This document shows, one piece after another, positions 49,581 through 58,816 of a DNA stretch of 64,000 nt. Origin of the DNA: Anaerofustis stercorihominis DSM 17244 (GTDB taxonomy: Bacteria; Bacillota; Clostridia; Eubacteriales; Anaerofustaceae). Numbering within the stretch: the stretch's first letter is position 1; each line of letters starts with the position of its first letter. Both the position numbers and the translations under genes were made by a program. The notes beneath the pieces are model-generated. The model worked only from the letters and a program-made list of their open reading frames with translations. It searched no databases and was not told the origin of the DNA. The stretch is from assembly GCF_000154825.1 (NCBI RefSeq), contig NZ_DS560019.1, positions 1,096,501-1,160,500 of the forward strand. Reading direction: 5' to 3'.

Positions 49581-49833
49581 TATAGTTTATTATCCCTTGG
49601 GATTTTAATAAAGTATTCAAACGTCAAAAAGGTTGAGCTCCTAAAATCATAAATTTCTAAAGAAATTTATCTAACCCTTATTAAATTTATTATGTAAAAC
49701 TTATGGTATTCTCGAAAAACTTAGCGGAGCTTGACTTTTGACGTATGAATTAAATAGTAAGTAATTAAATATATGGTTAAGGCACATCTTAACTGTATAC
49801 TTATTTATTTAAATAAGAAAAGGAGATAAAAAG
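49581..49833. other. gene-free stretch between the binding protein and the permease
   Basis: Contains a small hairpin (AAATTTCTAAAGAAATTT near 49654) not followed by a T run. The ribosome-binding site of the permease lies at its end. Its length is unusual inside a transporter operon. Confidence 0.4.
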
Positions 49834-50712
49834 TTGGATTTGATCATCGGCGTTTTTGAACAAGGCTTTATATATGCAATCATGGCAATAGGCGTATATA
49901 TAACATATAAAATATTGGATTTTCCAGATTTGTCCGTTGACGGGACATTTCCTCTGGGAGCTGCAATTACGGCAATGCTTATTATAGCGGGGGTAAATCC
50001 TTATTTGACTCTTATTGCGGCAACGCTTTTAGGAGCCTTATCGGGAGTTCTTACAGGTATCATACATGTTAAATTTAAAGTAAGAGATTTATTATCGGGG
50101 ATAATCATGATGACCGCATTATATACGATAAATCTTCGTATAGCGGGAGGTGTTGCAAATGTACCTATATTCAATTATAAGACTATATTCGATAATGATT
50201 TTATAAATGGTATATTCCCTGAATTTCTTGCTCCTTATAAGACTATGATAATAATATTCATAGTTCTTATTATCTCTAAACTTTTACTTGATTTATATCT
50301 TAAGACGAAGTCCGGATATTTACTTAGAGCTGTAGGGGACAATGAAAAAATTGTTACTTCTTTGGCAAAAGACAGTGGGGTAACGAAAATAATAGGCTTA
50401 GCGATAGCAAACGGACTTGTTGCTTTAGCGGGAAGCGTTATGTGTCAGCAGCAGAGGTTTTTTGAAATCACAATGGGGACAGGGACTATAGTTATAGGTC
50501 TTGCAAGTGTAATAATAGGTATGAATGTATTTAAAACAGATAAGATAAAGGCGACTACAGCTGTAGTATTCGGTTCTGTTATATATAAAGCATGTGTTGC
50601 TATTGCTATTGAGTGCGGTCTGGAGGCTTCTGATTTAAAGTTAATAACGGCTTTATTATTCTTTGTAATATTGGTATTCAGTATGGACCGTAAAAAGAAG
50701 GTGAAAGAATGA
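49834..50712 (+). CDS. ABC transporter permease (TrpY-like)
   Basis: A 292-residue inner-membrane protein with about eight hydrophobic segments, related to branched-chain amino-acid type permeases (ITYKILDFPDLSVDGTFPLGA, DNEKIVTSLAKDSG). It starts at TTG, eight bases after AAGGAGA. The 3' end overlaps the ATPase gene by four bases (ATGA). Together with the upstream T-box it fits the TrpXYZ transporter type described in Bacillota. Confidence 0.9.
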   Translation: MDLIIGVFEQGFIYAIMAIGVYITYKILDFPDLSVDGTFPLGAAITAMLIIAGVNPYLTLIAATLLGALSGVLTGIIHVKFKVRDLLSGIIMMTALYTINLRIAGGVANVPIFNYKTIFDNDFINGIFPEFLAPYKTMIIIFIVLIISKLLLDLYLKTKSGYLLRAVGDNEKIVTSLAKDSGVTKIIGLAIANGLVALAGSVMCQQQRFFEITMGTGTIVIGLASVIIGMNVFKTDKIKATTAVVFGSVIYKACVAIAIECGLEASDLKLITALLFFVILVFSMDRKKKVKE

Positions 50713-51488
50713 TAAGATTAGAACATATAGATAAGTATTATAATATAGGTACGATAAACGAAGTTTGTCTTTTCAAAGATTTTAATTTGGACATAAACGA
50801 TGGGGATTTTATTTCCGTAATAGGAAGCAACGGCTCCGGAAAGACTTCAATGCTCAATCTTATCTGCGGCAGTTTATCTCCGGAAAAAGGAAAGATAATA
50901 CTCGGCGGAGAAGATATAACAAAGCAGAAAGAATTTGTCAGAAGCAGAAAAATAGGAAGAGTGTATCAGGATCCTTCCATGGGTACATGTCCGAGTATGA
51001 CGATTTTAGAGAATATGTCTCTTGCGGATAATAAAGGCAGTTCTTACGGACTTGGACTTGGGACCAATAAAAAGAGGATAGGTCATTATAAAGAATTATT
51101 GTCAAGACTTAATCTAGGACTTGAAGATATGCTTGAAAGTAAAGTTGGTTCGCTGTCCGGAGGGCAAAGACAAGCTATGGCTCTTCTTATGACTACTATG
51201 GCGGATATAGAGTTTCTGATTTTAGATGAACATACTGCAGCACTCGACCCAAAGACTGCAGAAATAATAATGGAACTTACCGATGAGATAGTAAGGGAAA
51301 AGAATATTACTACAGTAATGGTAACTCACAACCTTCGCTTTGCCGTTGAATACGGAAATAGGATAATGATGATGCATAACGGAAATGCTATCATAGATAA
51401 ATCAGGAAGTGAAAAGAAATCCGTTATGATAGATGACCTGCTTGAAAGATTTAATGAAATAAGTATCGAAAGCGGCAATTCGCTTTAG
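50709..51488 (+). CDS. ABC transporter ATPase (TrpZ-like)
   Basis: A 259-residue nucleotide-binding subunit. Walker A GSNGSGKT near residue 39-46, signature LSGGQRQA near 150, Walker B EFLILDEHTAALDP near 170-183, and the switch His in VTHNL. It powers uptake through the preceding permease. It closes the T-box operon and is followed by a terminator. Confidence 0.95.
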   Translation: MIRLEHIDKYYNIGTINEVCLFKDFNLDINDGDFISVIGSNGSGKTSMLNLICGSLSPEKGKIILGGEDITKQKEFVRSRKIGRVYQDPSMGTCPSMTILENMSLADNKGSSYGLGLGTNKKRIGHYKELLSRLNLGLEDMLESKVGSLSGGQRQAMALLMTTMADIEFLILDEHTAALDPKTAEIIMELTDEIVREKNITTVMVTHNLRFAVEYGNRIMMMHNGNAIIDKSGSEKKSVMIDDLLERFNEISIESGNSL

Positions 51489-51512
51489 AATAAATAATAA
51501 CATTCAAACTTA

Positions 51513-51540
51513 AAAAAGACTGCTGTGTGCGGTCTTTTTT
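51513..51540 (+). terminator. terminator of the T-box transporter operon
   Basis: AAAAAAGACTGC pairs with GCGGTCTTTTTT around TGTGT. Confidence 0.9.
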
Positions 51541-51562
51541 ATTGTAGATATATAAAGGGTAA

Positions 51563-51597
51563 GGGGCGCGGAATCTGCGTAGCAGGCGTAGTGCCCC
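51563..51597. repeat. GC-rich palindromic element, copy 2 of 3
   Basis: Starts GGGGCGCGGAATCTGCG and closes with GTGCCCC; identical over this length to copy 3 at 53079. It lies 23 bases past a terminator, between genes in the same direction. Confidence 0.88.
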
Positions 51598-51852
51598 GTT
51601 TTCATGATAAGTTTTTAAATATCATATTTTGTATTAATTTGTTATTAATGTATATTTTTTGTAACTTTATTTATTTGTTACATGGATTAATATATAATGT
51701 AATAAATATTGTTTATATCTTATAGAAATAAGTAAAAACGTCCTCTTTTCGTAATGGAACTATGCTGTTACAATACGTATGAATTATGGTTGTGTAATAA
51801 CTCAAAAAAGTGTAAAATAAGATAAAAATAGTTTTAATTAAAGGAGAATGAT

Positions 51853-53037
51853 ATGAAAAAACTTTTAAGTGCTGTTATGGTGCTTTGTATGATGTTTTCA
51901 ATAGCATCTTGTTCATCTAATAAAGATGATTCAAATATTGAAGAACAGCAGCAAGCAACATATCAGGTAGAAGGAACAGCGGAAGAAGTTGGAGACGGCT
52001 CATTAAAAATCAAGACGAGAGCAAATGAAGACTTGATCTTTGATATATCCAATGCTGCTGTAGTTACAGAAAAAGATATTGAAAAAGGCGATGATATCTC
52101 TGTTTTATATTCAGGGGAAGTTAAAGGAAATGATACATCTAATGTAAAAGTCGTTAAGGTAGTGGATACTGGAGCGGAAGTTATTACTCTTAAAGCAACT
52201 GTTGTAAATATTAAAAACGATAAGCTGACTGTTAGATCAGGCGGCAAAAAATTAACATTTGATATCAACAATGCGGAAGTTCATTATAAGAATGGTATAA
52301 AAAAAGGTAATATTATTCACATTTCGTATTCCGGGAAAATAAAGGGAACAGATACTTCTCTTGTGACTGTACATGAAATTATTGATAATGAAATGAACAA
52401 AGAAAGAGCCAAACATGATAAGAATAATGGTAAAAATGCCGTTAAGATATCAAAAGTAAATGAAACTGTTTATGCGACTTGCGTAGTTCGAGTAAGAAAA
52501 GCAAATAGTTTATCTTCTGAAGTAGTTGGCAGTTTGAATTATGGAGAAAGTGTAAAGCGTATAGGTATTTATGATAATGGCTGGAGCAGGATCGAATATA
52601 ATGGCCGTGTAGCATGTGTATCTACTCATTACTTATCAACGGATAAACCAAAAGAGAAAGTTGTATCATCTACAACAAAAGAAGAGACAAAGAAAAAAAC
52701 AGCTAAAAAAGATACCAAGAAGGACAATAAAAATAACAAGAAAAAAGATAATACTACTACTGGCAAGCCTGCTTCTTCAGATACAAAGATAATTGAAGGT
52801 ACGATCGAAGATGCGACTATGAATAATTTGATTGTAAAAGTGACAAAGGGCGAAAATAAAGGCAAAAAAGTTGATATCCTTACCGACGGTGTTGAAATAC
52901 ATACAAAGAATGGCTTGATTATAGGTAATAAAGTTAAAGTTGTTTATCAAGGAAGTTTGAAAAATATAATACTTATCGTTGATAACGATGCTAATATAGA
53001 AAGCAATTCAGATACAGCGGATACTTCTGAAAATTAA
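51853..53037 (+). CDS. lipoprotein with SH3 domain and repeated beta domains
   Basis: A 394-residue surface protein. The lipobox IASC near residues 17-20 predicts lipid anchoring. Two similar units of about 70 residues follow (YQVEGTAEEVGDGSLKIKT, VITLKATVVNIKNDKLTVRS), then a bacterial SH3 domain (about 205-265; RVRKANSLSSEVVGSLNYGE), a Lys-rich linker, and a third unit (IIEGTIEDATMNNLIVKV). SH3b domains often bind cell wall. Function unknown. AAAGGAG precedes the ATG. Confidence 0.8.
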   Translation: MKKLLSAVMVLCMMFSIASCSSNKDDSNIEEQQQATYQVEGTAEEVGDGSLKIKTRANEDLIFDISNAAVVTEKDIEKGDDISVLYSGEVKGNDTSNVKVVKVVDTGAEVITLKATVVNIKNDKLTVRSGGKKLTFDINNAEVHYKNGIKKGNIIHISYSGKIKGTDTSLVTVHEIIDNEMNKERAKHDKNNGKNAVKISKVNETVYATCVVRVRKANSLSSEVVGSLNYGESVKRIGIYDNGWSRIEYNGRVACVSTHYLSTDKPKEKVVSSTTKEETKKKTAKKDTKKDNKNNKKKDNTTTGKPASSDTKIIEGTIEDATMNNLIVKVTKGENKGKKVDILTDGVEIHTKNGLIIGNKVKVVYQGSLKNIILIVDNDANIESNSDTADTSEN

Positions 53038-53046
53038 ATAAGCAAT

Positions 53047-53074
53047 AAAAAAGACACTTTCAAGTGTCTTTTTT
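53047..53074 (+). terminator. terminator of the SH3 lipoprotein gene
   Basis: AAAAAAGACACTT pairs with AAGTGTCTTTTTT around a TC loop. Confidence 0.95.
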
Positions 53075-53078
53075 GTGA

Positions 53079-53115
53079 CGGGGCGCGGAATCTGCGTAGC
53101 AGGCGTAGTGCCCCG
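53079..53115. repeat. GC-rich palindromic element, copy 3 of 3
   Basis: A 37-base copy with closing arms CGGGGC / GCCCCG, five bases past a terminator, between convergent genes. Same sequence as copy 2. Confidence 0.88.
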
Positions 53116-53146
53116 TTCTCCAGATAAAGGATTTTATTGTATTAAA

Positions 53147-54346
53147 TTATTTATTACTTGTAAGCAGAGGCGGTTTGTTTTCATCTTTTCTGTCCATTAG
53201 CCATTGTCCCATCAATATTTTAAGCACCGCAAAAATAGGTATTCCTATTACCATTCCCACAACTCCGAACAGGCTTCCGCAGAATATGATTGAAACTATT
53301 ACCCAAAAACCGTTTAGTCCCACTACGTCGCCAAGTATTTTCGGTGCAAGAACGTTTTGATCGATCTGCTGAATGAAGATTATTATGAGTACCATAATAA
53401 TTCCCTGGATAGGTCCGCCTGAAATCATTGCGAATATAGAGCATGGGATGACACTGAATATCGGTCCGAAGAGAGGTATCATATTTGTTATCGTTATGAT
53501 GAATGCTATGAGTGAAGCGTACTTGATTTTGAATATATATGCAAGAGCCATTCCCATTGCTCCTACTATCAGTGAGCATATAGCTTTGCCGGATAAGAAT
53601 TTAAAGAACATATAATTCATTAAATCCAATACATAAGATACTCTTCCGTAAATCCTCTCTGAGAATACTGCTTCTGAAACTCTTGAAACTTGTCTTAATA
53701 AAGTGTCTTTATCTATTAGCATATAAAGTGCAAGGAATATTGCTATGAATACATTGTAAACTGTTTTACCTACACTCATCGTTGCATTTACCAGGTTTGT
53801 GCCTATTCCTTCGACCCAGGTTTTTGCGAAGCTCAGCATATTTACCAATGTTGCATTCACTCCGCTTGATGTAGTTATGTCTATATTGAAAAAGTTTAGG
53901 ATATTAACTACCATAGGGTGCTTAGTTAAATCAGTAACGAAACTTTCTATCGATCCCATATTATCCTGAATTGATGTTATAAGTGATGTTATACTTGTGA
54001 TAGTACTCGGAAGGACGATATATACTATTAGTGTGATTATCAAGATAGCTATTATCATTACCGCTACTGAAGAGAGAACGCGGTTGGTTCCGTCCTTAAA
54101 CTTGGAGTGTTTATTTATCCTGTTGTATAGGTTGTCTACCGGCTGATATAGGAAGAACGCTATTATAAAGCCTATGAGTACCGGCTTTAAAGGAACATAA
54201 AATGCATTCCATATACCCACAAGTTTATTGCTGAAAGAAGATAAATTTTGAATGCCAAAGTAAAAAGCTATTATAAAACATACCGCAAGCGTTATTAAAA
54301 CGAGGTATTCAATATATTTCCGTTCAATATTTTTGAATTTTTTCAT
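53147..54346 (-). CDS. AI-2E family transporter-like membrane protein
   Basis: About 399 residues of the PF01594 family with seven to eight membrane helices. Family-typical are the C-terminal GPIFSVIPCSIFAMISGG, QQIDQNVLAPKILGD and GVVGMVIGIPIFAVLK segments. Members have been linked to autoinducer-2 export, Na/H antiport or other small-solute movement; the substrate here is unknown. Start 54346 is favoured by GAGAGGG six bases upstream; an in-frame ATG at 54367 is less likely. Confidence 0.9.
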   Translation of the reverse strand: MKKFKNIERKYIEYLVLITLAVCFIIAFYFGIQNLSSFSNKLVGIWNAFYVPLKPVLIGFIIAFFLYQPVDNLYNRINKHSKFKDGTNRVLSSVAVMIIAILIITLIVYIVLPSTITSITSLITSIQDNMGSIESFVTDLTKHPMVVNILNFFNIDITTSSGVNATLVNMLSFAKTWVEGIGTNLVNATMSVGKTVYNVFIAIFLALYMLIDKDTLLRQVSRVSEAVFSERIYGRVSYVLDLMNYMFFKFLSGKAICSLIVGAMGMALAYIFKIKYASLIAFIITITNMIPLFGPIFSVIPCSIFAMISGGPIQGIIMVLIIIFIQQIDQNVLAPKILGDVVGLNGFWVIVSIIFCGSLFGVVGMVIGIPIFAVLKILMGQWLMDRKDENKPPLLTSNK

Positions 54347-54463
54347 TGTATCCCTCTCTTTTTTCATTTATTTTCAAATTATATCATACTAATAAGTTAA
54401 AATACTATAAAGAAAGTATATTTATGATATAATTAATTAAAATTTAATAATTACGAGGTTAAT

Positions 54464-54928
54464 ATGATATATTATTTGATTGTTATTATTAGTGTGGTTT
54501 TAGACCAGATAAGTAAAAAAATCGTTATAGATAATTTAAAACCTATAGGCACCGTCCCTCTTATAAAAGATGTGTTTCATTTTACTTACTGTGAGAATAC
54601 CGGGGCTGCCTTCAGCATTTTTTCTAAAAATACAGCGCTTCTTACTGTTGTAAGTCTAGTATTTATATTGGTTGTTTTTTACTTCTTATTTAAAAATATA
54701 AAAAAGAAAAATCATAACAAAATGCTGCTGTTCGGATTATCTTTTATATTAGGGGGAGCAATAGGTAATTTTATAGATAGATTTTTTCATGGTTTTGTAA
54801 CCGACTTCTTTGATTTTAGACTTATAAATTTTGCAATATTCAATATTGCCGATGTTTTTATAACAATAGGCGGGATTTTATTTTGTATATACATTTTGTT
54901 TTCTAAGGATGATGAGAGTATATTTTAA
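54464..54928 (+). CDS. lspA: lipoprotein signal peptidase (signal peptidase II)
   Basis: A 154-residue membrane aspartyl protease that cleaves lipoprotein signal peptides. Four membrane helices. Conserved DQISK near residue 14, NTGAAFSI near 45, the catalytic Asp in GNFIDRFFHGFVTDFFDF near 105 and the second catalytic Asp in FNIADVFITIG near 130. It would process the two lipoproteins encoded in this window. Confidence 0.96.
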   Translation: MIYYLIVIISVVLDQISKKIVIDNLKPIGTVPLIKDVFHFTYCENTGAAFSIFSKNTALLTVVSLVFILVVFYFLFKNIKKKNHNKMLLFGLSFILGGAIGNFIDRFFHGFVTDFFDFRLINFAIFNIADVFITIGGILFCIYILFSKDDESIF

Positions 54929-55269
54929 TAAGTGAGATAATCAAAATTCATTTAAAATTTTATTAATGACTTTATTTTAATTATTTAATGTTTATTGAAA
55001 ATATTAAGGATCTTGCTTAGGTCCTTTTGTTTTGTTATAAAATAAAAAATAATGAGTCATAACATTATATAATATTAGGTATATATATCATATAATAAGA
55101 TTTTATGTGGTGTATTATTTATTTTATACGATCGATATCCTTATTTATATAAATTTGTTAAATTTATTATTTCTTTGTGTTTTAATGTTTTATTTAATTA
55201 GAATATATAGCAATAAGCAGTTAAAAAATAATAGAGAAAATCTTATAATCATAGTTTTTAAACTTAGTA
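54929..55269. other. gene-free stretch between lspA and cca
   Basis: AT-rich. The hydrophobic frame starting near 55107 lacks a ribosome-binding site and runs into the terminator, so I do not call it a gene. Confidence 0.5.
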
Positions 55270-55308
55270 AAAAAATAAAGACTTATTACTTAGTCTTTAT
55301 TTTTTATA
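55269..55308 (-). terminator. terminator at the end of cca
   Basis: AAAAATAAAGACT pairs with AGTCTTTATTTTT; it overlaps the last codons of cca and has T runs on both strands. Confidence 0.85.
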
Positions 55309-56616
55309 TTCTCTAACTAGCTCAATCAATTTATTTTTATCATTTTTATCCTTATCTTCTATTACTTCACTTAAAAGATATTTTAAAATTTCCCCTACGT
55401 CTTTACCGGTAAAGCCCAAGGATATAATGTAATCTCCGTTTATCTTTAAGTCGCTTATCCTATAAGGTTCTTTGTTTTTTATTACTCTTTTAGCAAATTC
55501 TTCGGTGTCCCTAAATCTTTTTAGATTATCCTTTACCAGTTCATGATTTTTTGCTTCGTCATCGGCGATCCTGACTTTTATTAAATCAAAGAATAGTTCC
55601 TCACCGAATTCGTTAAGTTTTTCTTTTACATATTTGTTTTTCGGAGCCATATATTTGTCATGATTTTTTATAAGCAGCAGTATTTTTTCTTTGGTATCAT
55701 TGTCGAATTTAAAATCATCCAGTATGTTTTTAGCCATTTCCCGGGAAATATCGGAGTGATTGTAGAAATGGTCTGTATTTTCTGCATCAGTCGTTTTAGT
55801 TTTGACCTTACCTATATCATGGAGCAGCATAGTCATTTTTAAATGAAATACATTTTCTATATTATTGAATGTTTTGTAGGTATGTTCTCCGACGTTTTGC
55901 ATATGGTATTTATTGTTTTGATAAGTATGGAAACATTCTTTGATGATAGGAAATAGAACAGTTATAAAATCCATTTTGTTGATATCCATATCGCTTTCAA
56001 ATATTTCTTTTATCTCGGGAAGTATCCTCTCTTTTGCTACATTGTTAAGTAAATGCATATTTTCTTTGATAGCATTTAAAGTGTTATTTTCTATTTCAAA
56101 ATCATATCTGCCCATAAATCTATAGGCTCTGAGTATCCTTATCGCGTCCTCTTTAAATCTTTCCTTACCGTCTCCGACAACTCTTATGATACCTTTTTCT
56201 AAGTCCTGTCTTCCCTCAAATAAGTCGATAAGTCCGGATTTCTCATTATAAGCCATTGCATTTATCGTAAAGTCTCTTCTCGATAAATCTTCTTCTATAC
56301 TTGATAAGAACTCTACACTTTCGGGTTTCCTGTTTTTTATATACTTTCCTTCTTTTCTGAATGTCGTGACTTCTATGGGGGTATTATTTATTATTACAGT
56401 TACGGTCCCGTATTTTATACCTGTCGGTATGGTTTTATATTCTTTGAATAACTCCATTGTTTCTTTCGGAGATGCGTTTGTTGTTATATCGTAGTCTTTG
56501 GGAGTCTTTCCCAATAACAAGTCTCTTACACATCCTCCAACTATATATGCTTCATATCCGTTATTATTAAATTTATCTAAAATGATTTTTGCTTCTTTTA
56601 ATATATCTAATTTCAT
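55297..56616 (-). CDS. cca: CCA tRNA nucleotidyltransferase with HD domain
   Basis: A 439-residue class II nucleotidyltransferase. The head domain has GGCVRDLLLG, the catalytic pair in DYDITT and RRDFTINAMA, followed by the neck motif EDAIRILRAYRF. A C-terminal HD domain (HDIGK near 260) is present. It adds or repairs the CCA end of tRNAs. All six tRNA genes here already encode CCA, so its role would be repair or poly(A) addition. Confidence 0.94.
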   Translation of the reverse strand: MKLDILKEAKIILDKFNNNGYEAYIVGGCVRDLLLGKTPKDYDITTNASPKETMELFKEYKTIPTGIKYGTVTVIINNTPIEVTTFRKEGKYIKNRKPESVEFLSSIEEDLSRRDFTINAMAYNEKSGLIDLFEGRQDLEKGIIRVVGDGKERFKEDAIRILRAYRFMGRYDFEIENNTLNAIKENMHLLNNVAKERILPEIKEIFESDMDINKMDFITVLFPIIKECFHTYQNNKYHMQNVGEHTYKTFNNIENVFHLKMTMLLHDIGKVKTKTTDAENTDHFYNHSDISREMAKNILDDFKFDNDTKEKILLLIKNHDKYMAPKNKYVKEKLNEFGEELFFDLIKVRIADDEAKNHELVKDNLKRFRDTEEFAKRVIKNKEPYRISDLKINGDYIISLGFTGKDVGEILKYLLSEVIEDKDKNDKNKLIELVREYKK

Positions 56617-56791
56617 AATATCACCTACTTGATTTTAACACTTATCATAGATTTTTACCAACTGTTTTTTTACTATTCAAATTCCTATATAAAGTAATAT
56701 AACAATATGATATAAAAACTAACTTTTCTCTTTCAAAAACATCTCTTTTTTGATAAACTTTATAAGAACAAATAAAGAAAAGAGAATTTTA

Positions 56792-57919
56792 ATGAATAAT
56801 TTAACTATAGTTGCCACATGTACTTTCGGACTTGAAAAAGTACTTAAGAGAGAAGTAACCGACCTTGGATATGAAATAGATAAGGTGGAAGACGGGAAAG
56901 TTTATTTTAAAGGAAACAAAAAAGATGTGATGAATGCAAACCTTCACCTTAGGACTGCGGGAAGAGTGCTTATATTTATAACTACCTTTGATGCATATTC
57001 TTTTGATGACCTTTTTGATAATGTTGAAAGTTATCCTTGGGAAGATATATTTGAAAAAAATGCAGGTTTTAATGCTACAAAAATAAGCAGTGTAAAGTCC
57101 AAATTGTTTTCCAAAAGAGACATCCAAAAAATCGTAAAGAAAGCTATAGTTGAAAGACTTAAGAGAAAATATAAATTAAACAAGCTAAGTGAAAGCGGTT
57201 CATACTATGAATTGATAGTGAATATAAAAAAAGATAAGGTCAGCATTTTTATAAATACTTCCGGTAAGGGGCTTCATAAGAGAGGGTACAGAGAGAACGC
57301 ATTAAAAGCACCTTTAAAAGAGACTTTGGCAAGCGGTATTATCTTACTTTCCGGATACAGAGGCGACAGACCTTTCAGCGATGTCATGTGCGGAAGCGGA
57401 ACTATTGTTATCGAAGCTGCAATGAAAGCAAAGAATATAGCTCCCGGGCTTAACAGAGGATTTGCTTTTGAAAAATGGAAAGAGTATAGCAGTAAAGACT
57501 TCGAGCTTTTAAAGGAAGAAGCGAGAGCGGAAATCAAACCTGCCGAAGTGAGACTACTGGGAAACGATATAGATTATAGAGCCATAAAGCTAGCTAACGA
57601 GAATGCAAGAAAAGCCGGCGTTGAAGATGCAGTCGCTTTTCAGAAAATGGATATGAAAGAATTTCGCTCCAGAAAGAAAAACGGTCTTATGATAGTAAAT
57701 CCTCCTTATGCTGAAAGGATAGGCAATGAAGCAGAAGTAATACAGTTATATAAAGATTTCGGAAAGATGTATGAAAATTTGGAGGATTGGAAACTGTTTG
57801 TTTTATGTGCTCATCCGATGTTTCAAAAATACTTCGGTGAAAAAGCGGATAGGAACAGAAAGTTATTCAACGGGAATATGCTTTGTTATTTATATCAGTA
57901 TTATCCCAAAAGAAAGTGA
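56792..57919 (+). CDS. rlmL: 23S rRNA guanine-N2 methyltransferase-like protein (RlmL/YpsC, THUMP domain)
   Basis: About 375 residues. An N-terminal THUMP RNA-binding domain (about 55-165) is followed by a Rossmann-like SAM methyltransferase domain with SDVMCGSGTIVIEAA and catalytic NPPY (IVNPPYAERIG). It modifies a guanine in 23S rRNA. Start 56792 is preceded by AAGAGA; a further in-frame start at 56750 lacks such a site. Eighteen bases later prmC begins. Confidence 0.9.
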   Translation: MNNLTIVATCTFGLEKVLKREVTDLGYEIDKVEDGKVYFKGNKKDVMNANLHLRTAGRVLIFITTFDAYSFDDLFDNVESYPWEDIFEKNAGFNATKISSVKSKLFSKRDIQKIVKKAIVERLKRKYKLNKLSESGSYYELIVNIKKDKVSIFINTSGKGLHKRGYRENALKAPLKETLASGIILLSGYRGDRPFSDVMCGSGTIVIEAAMKAKNIAPGLNRGFAFEKWKEYSSKDFELLKEEARAEIKPAEVRLLGNDIDYRAIKLANENARKAGVEDAVAFQKMDMKEFRSRKKNGLMIVNPPYAERIGNEAEVIQLYKDFGKMYENLEDWKLFVLCAHPMFQKYFGEKADRNRKLFNGNMLCYLYQYYPKRK

Positions 57920-57936
57920 TTTAAAGAGAGGTATTA

Positions 57937-58776
57937 ATGACTGTAAAAGAGGCTCTTGAAACTGCAAGTAGAAAATTAAAAGAAAATAATATAGAAAATC
58001 CGATAAATGAAGCAAAATATTTGCTTAAATATTTATTAAAAAAGGATGATGTCTTTTTTATAACTGATTTAAATTATGAGTTGACAGATGAAGAGATCAA
58101 TGAATATGAACAACTCGTAAATAAGAGGTGCGCACATGTACCTTTCGGTTATATAACAGGTATAAAAGAATTTATGGGACTTGATTTTCATGTGGATAGA
58201 GAAACCCTTATTCCTCGTCCGGAGACCGAAATCATAGTGGAATATATGATTGAGCATTTTAAGGGTATTACTCTGGATATATTGGAGATCGGTGTCGGAA
58301 GCGGGTGTATAAGTATATCTACAGCAAAGTATCTTGAAAACGTAAATATTTTAGGAGTGGATATAAATGAAAAGGCACTTTCTATAGCGAATAAAAATAT
58401 TGAGTATCATAATGTAGATGATAGGGTTAAGTTTATAAGAAGCGATATCTATGAAAATGTAGAGGGTAAGTTTGATGTTATTATTTCGAACCCACCGTAT
58501 ATAAGAAAAGATATTATAGAGACTTTGGAAGATGATGTTAAAAAGTATGAGCCTATTTTAGCTCTTGACGGCGGGGAAGACGGACTTTACTTCTATAGAG
58601 AAATAATAAAAAATGCTTCAAAGTATTTAAATGAAAGCGGTCATATTATTTTTGAAATCGGATATGACCAAGGAGAGCAGGTTAAGGATCTGCTTATTCA
58701 AAATAACTTTACGAATATAGAAATCATAAACGATTTAGCGGGATTTGACAGGACTGTTGTGGGGAAATTAAAATAA
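57937..58776 (+). CDS. prmC: peptide chain release factor N5-glutamine methyltransferase
   Basis: A 279-residue enzyme that methylates the GGQ glutamine of release factors. Motifs are RPETEIIVEYMI, the SAM-binding EIGVGSGCISIS and NPPY (ISNPPYIRKD). N-terminal helical domain of about 90 residues. Co-transcribed with the preceding methylase. In many clostridia prmC sits beside prfA; here prfA is not adjacent. Confidence 0.95.
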   Translation: MTVKEALETASRKLKENNIENPINEAKYLLKYLLKKDDVFFITDLNYELTDEEINEYEQLVNKRCAHVPFGYITGIKEFMGLDFHVDRETLIPRPETEIIVEYMIEHFKGITLDILEIGVGSGCISISTAKYLENVNILGVDINEKALSIANKNIEYHNVDDRVKFIRSDIYENVEGKFDVIISNPPYIRKDIIETLEDDVKKYEPILALDGGEDGLYFYREIIKNASKYLNESGHIIFEIGYDQGEQVKDLLIQNNFTNIEIINDLAGFDRTVVGKLK

Positions 58777-58808
58777 AAAAGAGGATATTTAAATATCCTC
58801 TTTTTTAT
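58775..58808. terminator. bidirectional terminator between prmC and folD
   Basis: AAAAAAGAGGATATTT pairs with AAATATCCTCTTTTTT; serves both convergent genes. Confidence 0.95.
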
Positions 58809-58816
58809 TATTGTAT

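Noticed and set aside
55107-55316. Hydrophobic 69-residue frame after lspA
   Set aside because: No ribosome-binding site, GTG start in very AT-rich DNA, and its end runs into the cca terminator hairpin.
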